Assembly (NCBI RefSeq): GCF_001612845.1
Contig: NZ_BDBF01000016.1
Location: 1 to 64,000, forward strand
Source of the DNA: Nocardia elegans NBRC 108235
GTDB lineage: Bacteria > Actinomycetota > Actinomycetes > Mycobacteriales > Mycobacteriaceae
Direction of reading: 5' to 3'
Length of the DNA stretch: 64,000 bases
Below the pieces are notes generated by a model. It was not told the origin of the DNA and did no database searches. It saw only the letters and a program-made list of their open reading frames with translations. Shown one piece after another: positions 32,181 through 43,486 of the stretch. The translations under genes were made by a program, and so were the position numbers. The first letter of the stretch is position 1, and every line of letters begins with the position of its first letter.

Positions 32181-32516
32181 TTGAACCTGAAGTTCCTGGG
32201 CAAAGGCGGGTCCGACTCAGGCGGCTGCCCGAGCCTCTACGCAACCGATCAAGGCACCTACATCGTGCAGGGATGGGAGACGACAACTGTTGGAACCGTT
32301 GAGATCCCGCATCTACTGCCGGCATTTGCGGAGCCGGATACTTTCATCGGCTCAACGATGACCGACACCGGCCGCGGTACGTTCGCGGTATCCGGTCGGC
32401 CGATCACCGAACCGGACGTGTTCAGCATGCTCACGTTGGCAGAGAATGAGACGGCGATCGAGGTTCCGAAACAAGTACGGAGGTACTACGGCAATGCTGC
32501 TGCGCCCCAACACTGA
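32181..32516 (+). CDS. Small protein of the XRE/DUF6879 module
   Basis: A 111-residue acidic protein starting LNLKFLGKGGSDSGGCPSLY from a TTG at 32181, with GGGAG 8 nt upstream; the open frame extends further up without a better start. Proteins opening with this L-K-F-L-G-K-G-G-S pattern recur in actinomycetes before a DUF6879 gene and an XRE regulator. It overlaps the DUF6879 gene by 23 bp. No enzymatic motif. Role unknown, perhaps partner or target of the regulator next door. Confidence 0.68.
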   Translation: MNLKFLGKGGSDSGGCPSLYATDQGTYIVQGWETTTVGTVEIPHLLPAFAEPDTFIGSTMTDTGRGTFAVSGRPITEPDVFSMLTLAENETAIEVPKQVRRYYGNAAAPQH

Positions 32517-33015
32517 GCCGGACCTGTGGCCGAACCTGTTTCGTGAGCTCACGCGGAGCGCTTTCCATCTCGAAGTTCGGGACGAATACCACGTACCCGA
32601 CGAAGAATCCCGGGTACGGGCATTCCTCGCCGACGAGCCGGCACCGTACAGCCACACGCCCTGGCAAGACCTCATGCGAGAAACAACCGCTCGAGGCGTG
32701 ACGGTGACCCGGGTACGCGTGGTTACCGAGCCGCATTCGGACTACCAGCGGTGGTTGCTGTCGGTTACCGGGTCCAACATCGATGCCGGCGAAGACATCC
32801 GATACGTACCCCGCCACATCGCTGGACAAGTACCGCCGGACGACTGGTGGTTGATGGATGCACAGCGCGTGGTCTACAACCTGACTGATTCGGCCGGAGC
32901 GCCTGCCGGCGGCCTAGCGGTCACCACCGATCCCGAAATCGTCGAGTACTGCCTTCGAGTACGCGAGCGTCTGTGGAAGCTGGCAACCCCATATGCGGAG
33001 TACGCCCAGCAGTGA
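32494..33015 (+). CDS. DUF6879 family protein
   Basis: A 173-residue protein with the family's typical run: ELTRSAFHLEVRDEY near the N-terminus, central EPHSDYQRWLLSV and YVPRH, and a C-terminal VRERLWKLATPYAEY. Family function is unknown; such genes regularly precede XRE-DUF5753 regulators in actinomycetes. GGAGG lies 11 nt before the ATG. The stop overlaps the GTG of the regulator. Confidence 0.8.
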   Translation: MLLRPNTEPDLWPNLFRELTRSAFHLEVRDEYHVPDEESRVRAFLADEPAPYSHTPWQDLMRETTARGVTVTRVRVVTEPHSDYQRWLLSVTGSNIDAGEDIRYVPRHIAGQVPPDDWWLMDAQRVVYNLTDSAGAPAGGLAVTTDPEIVEYCLRVRERLWKLATPYAEYAQQ

Positions 33016-33875
33016 CGAACGCAATCCATGAACAGCGGCGAGCCCTCGGGGCGATCCTCCGAGGGCTTCGTCGCGACGCCGGCATGTCCGGCCGCCAGCT
33101 GGCTGCCCTGGCCGGCTGGCACGAATCGGTGGTGTCGAAGATCGAGACCGGCGATAGAAGCCCGACAGAAGCACATTTACACGCCTACTGTGCCCATACC
33201 GGTAACGAGGACCAACTGCCGGACCTCATAGCCACGCTGCGAAACGTCCAAGCCGCATATCTCGAATGGCGGAAGGTTCTCGGCACCGGTACGAAACGTC
33301 GCCAGCAGGAAGCGGTCAGGCTCGCCGAAGAGTCGAAACTGATGCGGATCTTTCAGCCGAACATCATCCCCGGCATCCTGCAAACTGCCGAATATGCGGC
33401 GGCCGTCTTGCGCCGTTACATCGACTTCTACCAGGTGCCTGATGACCTGGACGAGGGCGTGACGAAACGGCTCGAGCGCCAGCAAATGCTGTACCGGGGC
33501 AATCACCGGTTTCACATCCTGGTGGCCGAGCAAGCCCTACACACCACTGTCGGCACAGACGCCGTAGTGCTCGGACAACTCGACCGGCTTCTAGCCGTCA
33601 TCGGGCTCCCCCGCGTCCTTCTCGGCATCGTTCCGGCACAAGCCGAAGTACCGATGCAAACGACCAATTTCGTCATCTTCGACGAACGATTGACACTCGT
33701 GGAAGCTGTCACAGCCGAGTTGACGATTACTCAGCCGCGAGAGATCGCTGTCTACGGTCGATTGTTCGCTGAACTCGCCGAACAATCCTTGACAGGAAAC
33801 AAAGCCCGGGAGATCATCCGCCGCGCGATCGAGTCTCGGACGGCCGAAACACCGCCTGGGCCGGCTCGGCCGTAA
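33012..33875 (+). CDS. XRE-family helix-turn-helix regulator with DUF5753 domain
   Basis: A 287-residue protein. Residues ~10-65 are an XRE HTH (LGAILRGLRRDAGMSGRQLA, then LAGWHESVVSKIETG). The C-terminal ~180 residues (EESKLMRIFQPNIIPGILQT onward) are the DUF5753 domain found in hundreds of actinomycete regulators. Start GTG overlaps the DUF6879 stop. Such regulators pair with small DUF397 or DUF6879 proteins in developmental or defence-like modules; the actual target is not visible. Confidence 0.87.
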   Translation: MTNAIHEQRRALGAILRGLRRDAGMSGRQLAALAGWHESVVSKIETGDRSPTEAHLHAYCAHTGNEDQLPDLIATLRNVQAAYLEWRKVLGTGTKRRQQEAVRLAEESKLMRIFQPNIIPGILQTAEYAAAVLRRYIDFYQVPDDLDEGVTKRLERQQMLYRGNHRFHILVAEQALHTTVGTDAVVLGQLDRLLAVIGLPRVLLGIVPAQAEVPMQTTNFVIFDERLTLVEAVTAELTITQPREIAVYGRLFAELAEQSLTGNKAREIIRRAIESRTAETPPGPARP

Positions 33876-33961
33876 ACCAGGGAACTGGCGGAACTCGCGA
33901 GTCCCCACGAATCGATACCCGCGTGCCCGGGGTTGTCACCTACCGCGCGTACCGTGGTGCA

Positions 33962-34711
33962 ATGACCGAGACGAATCGGGGGCGGGTACGGACCGAGGCG
34001 GGTCACCGGCGGATCCGGGCCTATGTGGACGGGCAGGTCGTCGCGGATACCATCCGTCCGCTGCTGGTCTGGGAGAGCCCCTACTACCCCACCTACTACG
34101 TGCCGGTCGAGGACGTTCGCGCCGAACTGGTCGCGACCGGATCAACCAAGCATTCCACCAGTCGCGGCGAGGGCGACATCTACGACGTGGTGATCGGCGA
34201 TACCACCAGACCCGCTGCGGCCCTTCGCTATCCGGAGTCGCCGATCCCGGAGCTGCGCGAGCACATCCGCTTGGAGTGGGAACAGATGGATCGGTGGTTC
34301 GAGGAGGACGAGCCGATCTACGTCCATCCGCGCAATCCCTATACGCGCGTCGACATCCTCGCCAGTTCACGCACCGTGCGGGTGGAACTCGGCGGCGAGG
34401 TGGTGGCGGAATCGGATTCGCCGCACATCCTCTACGAGACCGGGCTCGTCCCCCGCTACTACCTGCCGCTGACCGATGTGCGGATGGATCTGCTCACGCC
34501 CTCGGCCACCACGACGAGTTGCCCCTACAAGGGCACTGCCGAGTACTACAACGTCCGCATCGGCGAGACCGAATATCCCGATCTGGTCTGGTATTACCGC
34601 ACTCCCCTGCCGGAGAGCCAGAAGGTCGCGGGGCTGGTCTGCTTCTACAACGAGAAGGTCGAACTGTACGTCGACGGGGTCCGGCAGGAGCACTCCACTC
34701 CGTTCAGCTGA
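33962..34711 (+). CDS. Tandem DUF427 protein
   Basis: A 249-residue protein with two copies of the DUF427 beta-fold: first half RIRAYVDGQVVADTIRPLLV with YYPTYYVPVEDVRAEL, second half RTVRVELGGEVVAESDSPHI with RYYLPLTDVRMDLL. Each copy has the characteristic W/Y-Y-x-P and D-V-R motifs. DUF427 proteins are small, soluble and mostly uncharacterised. ATG at 33962. It is followed after 12 bp by the convergent AraC gene. No terminator is seen between them. Confidence 0.85.
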   Translation: MTETNRGRVRTEAGHRRIRAYVDGQVVADTIRPLLVWESPYYPTYYVPVEDVRAELVATGSTKHSTSRGEGDIYDVVIGDTTRPAAALRYPESPIPELREHIRLEWEQMDRWFEEDEPIYVHPRNPYTRVDILASSRTVRVELGGEVVAESDSPHILYETGLVPRYYLPLTDVRMDLLTPSATTTSCPYKGTAEYYNVRIGETEYPDLVWYYRTPLPESQKVAGLVCFYNEKVELYVDGVRQEHSTPFS

Positions 34712-34723
34712 ATCGGCGCATCC

Positions 34724-35677
34724 TCACACCGCGAGGACGGGCGGCAACTCCTCCGCGCGGCGATAGCGCCCGGGGGCCATGGCGTACTCGCGCTTGAACG
34801 CCTTGGCGAACGCGAATTCGGAACCGTAGCCGACGCGGTGCGCGAGCGCCGCGATGGGCAGGTCGGTCTCGCGCAGCAGGCGTGCGGCGGTGAGCATGCG
34901 CCAGCGGGTCAGATACGACAGCGGCGCCTCGCCGACGGTCGCGGCGAACCGGCGGGTCAGGGTGGCGCGGGATACTCCCGCCACCGCGCTCAGTTCGGGA
35001 ACGGTCCAGGCCCGCGCGGGGTCGGCGTGGATGGCGCGCAGCGCGGCCGACACCGCCGGATCGGCGACAGCGCCTGCCCAGCCGGAGGTTTCGGCCCGCT
35101 CGTACCAGGAGCGCAGGACGAACAGCAGCAGCGTATCCAGCAGCGCGGGTACCGCGGCATCGGTGCCCGGCCGCGGTTCGGTGAGCTCGCCGACGAGCAG
35201 ATCCACCGCGGCACGCAGTGCCGGGGAGCGGTCCGGATCTGCGGGCAGGTGCAGGAAGTCGGGCAGTTGATCCAGCAGCGGGTGACGGCGACTCCGGCTG
35301 ACCTCGTACGCACCGCACAGCAGGGTTGTCCGCGATCCCGGCCCAGGGATCTCACGCAGCTCACCCGGGGTCGCCACCTCGGTGATCGCGCTGTGCGGAC
35401 TGTCCGCTATCACATGCGCGGCCCCGCGCGGCATGAACAGCACATCGCCCGGCCCCATCGTCACCGGCTCCGAATCCGGTGCCAGCAAACAGCATTCGCC
35501 CTGCAGCACGATGTGGAATCCGGCGCCCGGGACCAGCGGATACCGCCTCCCCCACGGTGCATGCCGCACGAACAGCCCCGAGGCGGGCGTCCCGGTCCGC
35601 ACCGCCGCCACCGTCTCACTCAAGATTCCACACACTGCCCCGATCGACAGAACTCCCACCGCGACGATCACCAGCAT
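34724..35677 (-). CDS. AraC-family regulator with N-terminal cupin domain
   Basis: About 317 residues. The N-terminal half is a cupin ligand domain (GFHIVLQGECCLLAPDSEPV and MGPGDVLFMPRGAAHVI), and the C-terminal ~100 residues carry two HTHs (WTVPELSAVAGVSRATLTRR and LPIAALAHRVGYGSEFAFAK). The ATG at 35677 is preferred to an upstream TTG at 35701; no ribosome binding site is seen for either. The likely target is itself or the tandem DUF427 gene; nothing in the sequence proves it. Confidence 0.83.
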   Translation of the reverse strand: MLVIVAVGVLSIGAVCGILSETVAAVRTGTPASGLFVRHAPWGRRYPLVPGAGFHIVLQGECCLLAPDSEPVTMGPGDVLFMPRGAAHVIADSPHSAITEVATPGELREIPGPGSRTTLLCGAYEVSRSRRHPLLDQLPDFLHLPADPDRSPALRAAVDLLVGELTEPRPGTDAAVPALLDTLLLFVLRSWYERAETSGWAGAVADPAVSAALRAIHADPARAWTVPELSAVAGVSRATLTRRFAATVGEAPLSYLTRWRMLTAARLLRETDLPIAALAHRVGYGSEFAFAKAFKREYAMAPGRYRRAEELPPVLAV

Positions 35678-35778
35678 GCTGACCGATCCGGTCTCGGTCA
35701 ACGCACCGGCACGGCAGCGCCCAGCGCCGGACCGATCCGAGACCGTCCGTACCGACCGGAGGCCACCATGAAACAGCG

Positions 35779-35810
35779 GAGGGCGGCCACCGATAAAGGT
35801 GCCCGCCCTC
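35779..35810 (-). terminator. Hairpin terminator after hsaB
   Basis: GAGGGCGGCCACC (35779-35791) pairs with GGTGCCCGCCCTC (35798-35810) with one mismatch, 15 bp beyond the minus-strand hsaB stop. Confidence 0.75.
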
Positions 35811-35825
35811 GACGATTGCCCGGAC

Positions 35826-36416
35826 CTACAACCAGGTGTCCAGGGTGGTGGTGGTGAGGAAGTGTTCGAGATCGGCTCGCCAGGGCGCCGGGGTGGTCTT
35901 CTCGGGTTCGATGGCGGTGTACTGGCCGCGGTAGAAGAGCAGCGGCCTGCCGGAGTCCGTGGACTCCGACAGGGCCTGTACCCGGCCGATCACGATGAAG
36001 TGATCGCCGCCGTCGACGACGCTGTCCACCGTGCACTGGATCGTGGCCAGCGCGTCGTCCAGGACCGGAAGTCCCAGCTCCGAAGTGCTCCAGCCGATTC
36101 CGGCGAACTTGTCGGGTTCGCGGGAACCGAAGCGGGCACACACCTGTTGTTGTTCCTCGGCCAGGACGTTCACGCAGAACCGTCCCGACTGCTCGATCGC
36201 GGCCCAGGACCGCGACCCCTTGGTGGGGCAGAACAGCACCAGCGGCGGGTCGAGGGAGAGGGCGGCGAAGGACTGACAGGCGAAACCGATCGGCGCCCGC
36301 TCGGCGTCCTCGGCCTCGGTGAAGGTGGTGATCACCGTGATACCGGTGCAGAACTGCCCCAGCACATTCCGGAACTGCCGGCCGTCGATCTCCGGGTATT
36401 CGCCCGTGGCGGTCAT
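35826..36416 (-). CDS. hsaB: HsaB, flavin reductase of the 3-HSA hydroxylase
   Basis: A 196-residue flavin reductase-like (FMN-binding split barrel) protein, close to M. tuberculosis HsaB (about 187 aa). The N-terminal DGRQFRNVLGQFCTGITVIT and GFACQSFAALSLDPPLVLFC segments are the flavin-binding core. HsaB supplies reduced flavin to HsaA. ATG at 36416 with GGAGAGGG upstream, 23 bp after hsaC. Last gene of the hsaADCB operon. Confidence 0.92.
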   Translation of the reverse strand: MTATGEYPEIDGRQFRNVLGQFCTGITVITTFTEAEDAERAPIGFACQSFAALSLDPPLVLFCPTKGSRSWAAIEQSGRFCVNVLAEEQQQVCARFGSREPDKFAGIGWSTSELGLPVLDDALATIQCTVDSVVDGGDHFIVIGRVQALSESTDSGRPLLFYRGQYTAIEPEKTTPAPWRADLEHFLTTTTLDTWL

Positions 36417-36439
36417 GGTTGTCGCCCTCTCCGCGCTCG

Positions 36440-39457
<3,018 letters not shown>

Positions 39458-39541
39458 CTCGGGGGCTGCTCCTGCCTGATCGAAATCGGAACGGTGTATC
39501 GGGCGCATTCCGTTCTGCGGAACCGATACTTGTCTTGAGAC

Positions 39542-39555
39542 TAGAACACGTTCTT
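39542..39555. promoter_or_regulatory. KstR-type operator, hsaA side
   Basis: TAGAACACGTTCTT matches the KstR consensus TNNAACNNGTTNNA with one mismatch at the last base. It lies 84 bp before the hsaA ATG and 89 bp from the second box that serves kshA. Confidence 0.82.
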
Positions 39556-39644
39556 ATTTATGTCGAGAACGGGTGTTCATTGTCCCACAACGAACACCTT
39601 TGCCTGGTAGTCAACGGAATAGCTGGCGCTGGGCCGCTCAATTT

Positions 39645-39658
39645 TGTAACGTGTTCTA
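39645..39658. promoter_or_regulatory. KstR-type operator, kshA side
   Basis: TGTAACGTGTTCTA matches TNNAACNNGTTNNA exactly, 23 bp before the kshA ATG. TGTAAC within it may be the -10. The core TAACGTGTTCTA is identical to the box overlapping the kstD promoter. The 86 bp between the two boxes hold no ORF. Confidence 0.87.
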
Positions 39659-39681
39659 GTACTTCCAGAGGAGGGATGACG

Positions 39682-40902
39682 ATGGCAGAAACCGCACAGC
39701 GGAGCGGGAAGGTCCGCGAGATCGACGTCGGCTCGACACCGACGCGGTACGCGCGGGGCTGGCATTGCCTGGGCCTGGCCGAGACGTTTCGCGACGGTAA
39801 GCCGCATGCCGTGCAGGCTTTCGGCACCAAACTCGTGGTGTGGGCCGACAGCAACGACGAGCTGAAGGTGCTCGACGCCTACTGCCGCCACCTGGGCGGC
39901 GATCTCAGCATGGGCGAGATCAAGGGCGACTCCATCGCGTGCCCGTTCCACGACTGGCGCTGGGGCGGCAACGGCCGCTGCACCTCGATCCCCTATGCGC
40001 GCCGCGTGCCGCCGCTGGCCCGTACCCGCGCCTGGACCACCCTCGAGCGCAACGGCCAGCTGTACGTCTGGCACGACCACGAGGGCAACCCACCGCCGGA
40101 CGACGTCACGATCCCCTACATCGAGGGGCCCTACACCGATGCCGACGGCAACCCGGTGGAGGAGCGCAACAGCGATTGGACCCCGTTCACCTGGAACACC
40201 ATGCTGATCGAGGGCGCCAACTGCCGCGAGATCGTGGACAACGTGGTGGACATGGCCCACTTCTTCTACATCCACTTCGCCTTCCCGACGTACTTCAAGA
40301 ACGTCTTCGAAGGCCACGTGGCCACGCAGTTCCTCGAGACGAAGGGCCGTCCGGACATCGGCATGGCCGCCAAGTACGGCGGGGAGACGCTGCTGAAGTC
40401 GGAGGCGTCCTACTTCGGCCCGTCCTACATGATCAATCCGCTGACCAATATCTACGGCGGCTACCAGATCAAGGTCCAGCTGATCAACTGCCACTACCCG
40501 GTCACGCAGGACTCGTTCGTGCTGCAGTACGGCCTGTCGGTCGAGAAGCCCAAGGGCATCGACGACGAGACGGCGGAGAAGCTGGCCAAGTCCATGACCG
40601 ACTTCTTCGGCGACGGCTTCCTGCAGGACGTGGAGATCTGGAAGCACAAGTCCAAGATCGACAACCCGCTGCTCTGCGAGGAGGACGGCCCGGTCTACCA
40701 GCTGCGCCGCTGGTACGACCAGTTCTACGTCGACGTCGCCGATATCGACCCGAAGATGGTGCAGCGCTTCGAATTCGAGGTCGACACCACCAAGGCCAAC
40801 GAGCACTGGGAGGCCGAGGTCGCCGAGAATCTGCGGCGCAAGAAGGAAGAAGAGGCGGCCGGCAAGACGGACCCTGCCGTCAAGCAGGAGGCGGGTGCCT
40901 GA
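39682..40902 (+). CDS. kshA: KshA, oxygenase of 3-ketosteroid 9alpha-hydroxylase
   Basis: A 406-residue Rieske non-heme iron oxygenase. The [2Fe-2S] ligands lie in YCRHLGGDL and CPFHDWRWGG (C-x-H-x(n)-C-x2-H, residues ~68-90). The catalytic-iron segment is EIVDNVVDMAHFFYIHFAFP with the NxxDxxHxxxxH pattern. It hydroxylates C9 of 3-ketosteroids; with KstD this opens ring B. Of two in-frame ATGs (39676, 39682) the second has GGAGG at 8 nt and is chosen. Its reductase KshB is not in this window. The stop overlaps the next start (TGATG). Confidence 0.94.
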   Translation: MAETAQRSGKVREIDVGSTPTRYARGWHCLGLAETFRDGKPHAVQAFGTKLVVWADSNDELKVLDAYCRHLGGDLSMGEIKGDSIACPFHDWRWGGNGRCTSIPYARRVPPLARTRAWTTLERNGQLYVWHDHEGNPPPDDVTIPYIEGPYTDADGNPVEERNSDWTPFTWNTMLIEGANCREIVDNVVDMAHFFYIHFAFPTYFKNVFEGHVATQFLETKGRPDIGMAAKYGGETLLKSEASYFGPSYMINPLTNIYGGYQIKVQLINCHYPVTQDSFVLQYGLSVEKPKGIDDETAEKLAKSMTDFFGDGFLQDVEIWKHKSKIDNPLLCEEDGPVYQLRRWYDQFYVDVADIDPKMVQRFEFEVDTTKANEHWEAEVAENLRRKKEEEAAGKTDPAVKQEAGA

Positions 40903-41219
40903 TGGTCTCCTGGGCCAAAGCACCCGATTTCGCGGACCGCCCGGAACGCCGGGAACAGGTGCGTGCCCAGACCGTCGTCGACAAGCAGCGCTATCTCGAA
41001 GACGGCCTGACGCCGGTGGCCTGCCGGGCATGCGGAGTGGAAGTGCTGGTCCGCAAGTCCTCCTCGCACCAGCGCTCGGTGCAGTGGACGGTCAGCCCGG
41101 CCGAACACTGCCCGGTCTTCGCGAAGCTGGCCGGGCCGGGGCGGCCGGATCCGTGCCCGGACCTGGAGAAGTCGATCCAGTATGCGATCGATGAGGGCAT
41201 TCTGGCGATCGACGAGTAG
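40902..41219 (+). CDS. Small CxxC protein co-transcribed with kshA (Rv3527-like position)
   Basis: A 105-residue protein with CRACG (C-x2-C) near residue 38 and further Cys in EHCPVF and PDPCPDL, suggesting a metal-binding or redox site. AGGAGG lies 9 nt before the ATG, which overlaps the kshA stop. In M. tuberculosis an uncharacterised gene (Rv3527) follows kshA; correspondence is by position and general look only. A role in KshA assembly or electron transfer is speculation. Confidence 0.75.
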   Translation: MVSWAKAPDFADRPERREQVRAQTVVDKQRYLEDGLTPVACRACGVEVLVRKSSSHQRSVQWTVSPAEHCPVFAKLAGPGRPDPCPDLEKSIQYAIDEGILAIDE

Positions 41220-41232
41220 GCAGCCGCGGTGC

Positions 41233-41279
41233 TCGGGCCCGCCCACCGTATCCGACCGGGATTCGGTGGGCGGGCCCGA
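41233..41279. terminator. Bidirectional hairpin terminator after the kshA unit
   Basis: A perfect 16-bp stem (TCGGGCCCGCCCACCG, 41233-41248, and its complement 41264-41279) with a 15-nt loop lies between convergent genes. Confidence 0.87.
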
Positions 41280-41292
41280 ACTATTCGGGTGA

Positions 41293-41700
41293 TCAGTCCA
41301 GCCGGAAGTCCGCGAAATCGAACCCGGGCGCGACCACGCAGCTCACCAGCACGTACTCATCACCGGCCGGACGTGCGGCCTGGCTGACGCCGGCGGGGAC
41401 CACGGCCTGCAGGAGCTGGCCTCGCTCGACGTCCGGGCCGAGAATCACTTCGTCGCCGCCGATGTTCAGCAGCAGCGGACCACCGCGCTGCCACAGCCAG
41501 ATCTCGTCCGAGCGCACCGTATGCGGCGCGGAACGTTCGTGCGGCAACAGCAGAAAGTGGATGGCGGTGGCGGATGCGCGCGGCCCGTCGTAGCCCTCGG
41601 GCTCGAATTCGACCGGGCTGCGGTAGGTTTCGCGGAACCAGCCGCCTTCGGGATGCGGTTGCAGATCCAGCGCCTCGGCCAGCGCGGGTCGTTCGGACAT
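41293..41700 (-). CDS. Cupin (DUF985/cupin_5 family) protein
   Basis: A 135-residue single-domain cupin. The N-terminal HPEGGWFRETYRS is the family signature; ATAIHFLLLPHERSAPHTV and DEIWLWQRGGPL are the cupin strands. AGGAGG lies 6 nt before the ATG at 41700. Family members are thought to bind sugars or small acids; no function is assigned. It follows the TetR gene on the same strand with a 172-bp gap. Confidence 0.82.
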   Translation of the reverse strand: MSERPALAEALDLQPHPEGGWFRETYRSPVEFEPEGYDGPRASATAIHFLLLPHERSAPHTVRSDEIWLWQRGGPLLLNIGGDEVILGPDVERGQLLQAVVPAGVSQAARPAGDEYVLVSCVVAPGFDFADFRLD

Positions 41701-41872
41701 CGTCGCCTCCTGCACGGTTGTCGTCCCCGGATTCTGCGCGACTACGGCCGACGCCGCGAACTCGGCGGCGTGGCGCCGGCCCGCCAGCACCGATCGGCGG
41801 CTGAGGTATCCGTGCTCGGAAACGCGTCGATCGGTCTCGCGACATTCCGGACTCGCGGAATGGTCGAACGAA

Positions 41873-42634
41873 TCATCGCGCATCCCGCGCGACGCTGTAG
41901 GCCATCGCGATATGGGTGAACAGCGTTGTGCGTTGTTCCCGGGCGGTGCTGTCGTCCGGTTCGAGCAGGCACTGCTGCGAGGTTCCGTCGTGCACCGCGA
42001 CCACCGCGCGGCCGAGACCCTCGCGGTCGGTGACGGTGCGTCCGGCGCGGTTCAGCAGCGCCTCCAGGACCGGCAGCAGGGCCGCGACGATCGCGTTCTC
42101 CCGCGCGACCATCACCCGCCGCAGCGGCGGGTTGCGCAGGGCGTGGGCGGTGAATTCGGCGGTGATGCGAAACCACTTGTCGTCCAGGGGAACCGCCCGC
42201 AGCACCTGCTCCACACCGGCGCGCAGGTCCTGGACGTCGGCGCCGGTCTCCGACTCGAGCACCCCCGTCAGTTCGCGCAGCATCTCGGCCGAGCGCAACT
42301 CCCACATCGCCAGGAACAGCTCTTCCAGCGAGCTGAAGTTGGAGTAGAACGCACCCCGGGTGAACCCGGCGCGCTCACAGATCTGCTCGACCGTGCAGCG
42401 ACCGAACCCCTCTTCGGCGAAAGCGTCGAAGGCGGCGTCGAGCAACCGCTGCCGAGTTTCGGCCCGCCGCTTGGTCATTCGCGGTTCGCGCGTCGCTACG
42501 CCCCTCGGACCGGCGACATCACCCACGGAAGCGGCCCCTCCCGGCGTCCCCGTTTCGCCCGATGCGTCGCGGCGGCGTTCCGATGTCCGGCCGCGCCCGG
42601 CCTCGGACGAATTCCGCGCACCGGCCGACGTCAC
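41873..42634 (-). CDS. TetR-family regulator with possible long N-terminal extension
   Basis: The TetR core (TKRRAETRQRLLDAAFDAFA then GAFYSNFSSLEELF) begins about 52 residues into the longest supported frame. The GTG at 42634 is chosen because GAGGAAG lies 4 nt upstream and a palindromic operator lies just beyond; the alternative ATG at 42478 gives the usual short TetR (201 residues) but has no ribosome binding site. The extension is Gly/Arg/Ser-rich. Probably autoregulated; the cupin gene may be a target. Confidence 0.8.
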   Translation of the reverse strand: MTSAGARNSSEAGRGRTSERRRDASGETGTPGGAASVGDVAGPRGVATREPRMTKRRAETRQRLLDAAFDAFAEEGFGRCTVEQICERAGFTRGAFYSNFSSLEELFLAMWELRSAEMLRELTGVLESETGADVQDLRAGVEQVLRAVPLDDKWFRITAEFTAHALRNPPLRRVMVARENAIVAALLPVLEALLNRAGRTVTDREGLGRAVVAVHDGTSQQCLLEPDDSTAREQRTTLFTHIAMAYSVARDAR

Positions 42635-42660
42635 GAACGCTTCCTCTCCATGGACACGTG

Positions 42661-42676
42661 GATACACGAGTGTATC
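42661..42676. promoter_or_regulatory. Palindromic operator of the 41873 TetR gene
   Basis: GATACAC-GA-GTGTATC has perfect 7-bp arms and a 2-bp centre. It lies 26 bp upstream of the TetR GTG, the expected place for an autoregulatory site. Confidence 0.7.
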
Positions 42677-42741
42677 AACCTGCCTGTTCCCGGTTGCCGA
42701 TCGAAACGACCCGGTCGATCCACCCGGCCGCACGAACGACC

Positions 42742-42775
42742 GCGGGCCGCGAACGTCGGAGCGTTCGCGGCCCGC
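42742..42775 (-). terminator. Hairpin terminator after the secreted-protein gene
   Basis: GCGGGCCGCGAACG (42742-42755) and its perfect complement (42762-42775), 6-nt loop, 21 bp beyond the stop at 42797. The stem core GGGCCGCGAACG is the same as in the terminator at 43487. Confidence 0.8.
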
Positions 42776-42796
42776 TGGGCCGAATCCGTGCTGCCG

Positions 42797-43282
42797 TCAG
42801 CTGAGGTTGGTGCCCGACCAGCCGAAGTTGAAGGTGTGCCCCTTCGAGCTGCACTGCACCGCACCGCGTCCACCGGCACTGCAGGTGGCGCCGCCGTAGT
42901 TGATGACGCCGCCGTAGTCGTAGCCGTCGGACGCGGGCCCCGAGTCGATGGAACGGCTGCCGGCGCGTCCGAGCGGGCCGGTCAGACCGAAGGTCGGATG
43001 CGCCGGGAGGAACGGCAGATCGATGGCGACATTGTTGATGGGAATTCCGAACAGGTAGGCGATTCCGGGGCTGATATCACAGCCCACATCACCGTTCGGG
43101 TGCATCGAGCAATTGGCGTATCCAGCGCTGAAATACACCGTGTCGCCCACCAAGTAATCCGCCGGATTCTGCACGGTAGGCCCGTTCGCGGCGACGAACG
43201 GCTGCGCACCCGCCACCGCCCCACCGGCCATCGAAATCGCAACAGCGGCAACAGACCCGCCGATCAACGCTCGTATGTTCAC
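42797..43282 (-). CDS. Small secreted protein of unknown function
   Basis: A 161-residue protein with a Sec signal peptide (VAAVAISMAGGAVAGAQP, cleavage after GAQ or AGA). The mature part has YANCSMHPNGDVGCD and GGATCSAGGRGAVQCSS, two Cys pairs that could form disulfides, and no known catalytic motif. Such proteins are common in Nocardia-like cell envelopes. GTG at 43282 with AGGAG 5 nt upstream. It stands between two near-identical terminators. The 204 bp upstream (43283-43486) hold its promoter region; nothing else is recognised there. Confidence 0.75.
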   Translation of the reverse strand: MNIRALIGGSVAAVAISMAGGAVAGAQPFVAANGPTVQNPADYLVGDTVYFSAGYANCSMHPNGDVGCDISPGIAYLFGIPINNVAIDLPFLPAHPTFGLTGPLGRAGSRSIDSGPASDGYDYGGVINYGGATCSAGGRGAVQCSSKGHTFNFGWSGTNLS

Positions 43283-43486
43283 AGCAACTCCTATGTTTCG
43301 TCCGCGCGGATAACCCGAGAGCAGAATTGCTTGCCGCGCAAGAGTACAGCGCCTCCCGGACCCGTATTCGGATCGCGTGGAAGAACCCACGCGTTAACAC
43401 ACGTGGTCACCTCGAAATTGCCGTTCACCATCCGGTCGCACGCCCCGGTGAATTCGCCTCCGTGGGACGATCGCTCGAACGCTGAA

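Noticed and set aside
34143..34158. ACCAAGCATT resembling half of a KstR2 box
   Set aside because: Only a half-site, and it lies inside the DUF427 coding sequence without a promoter nearby.
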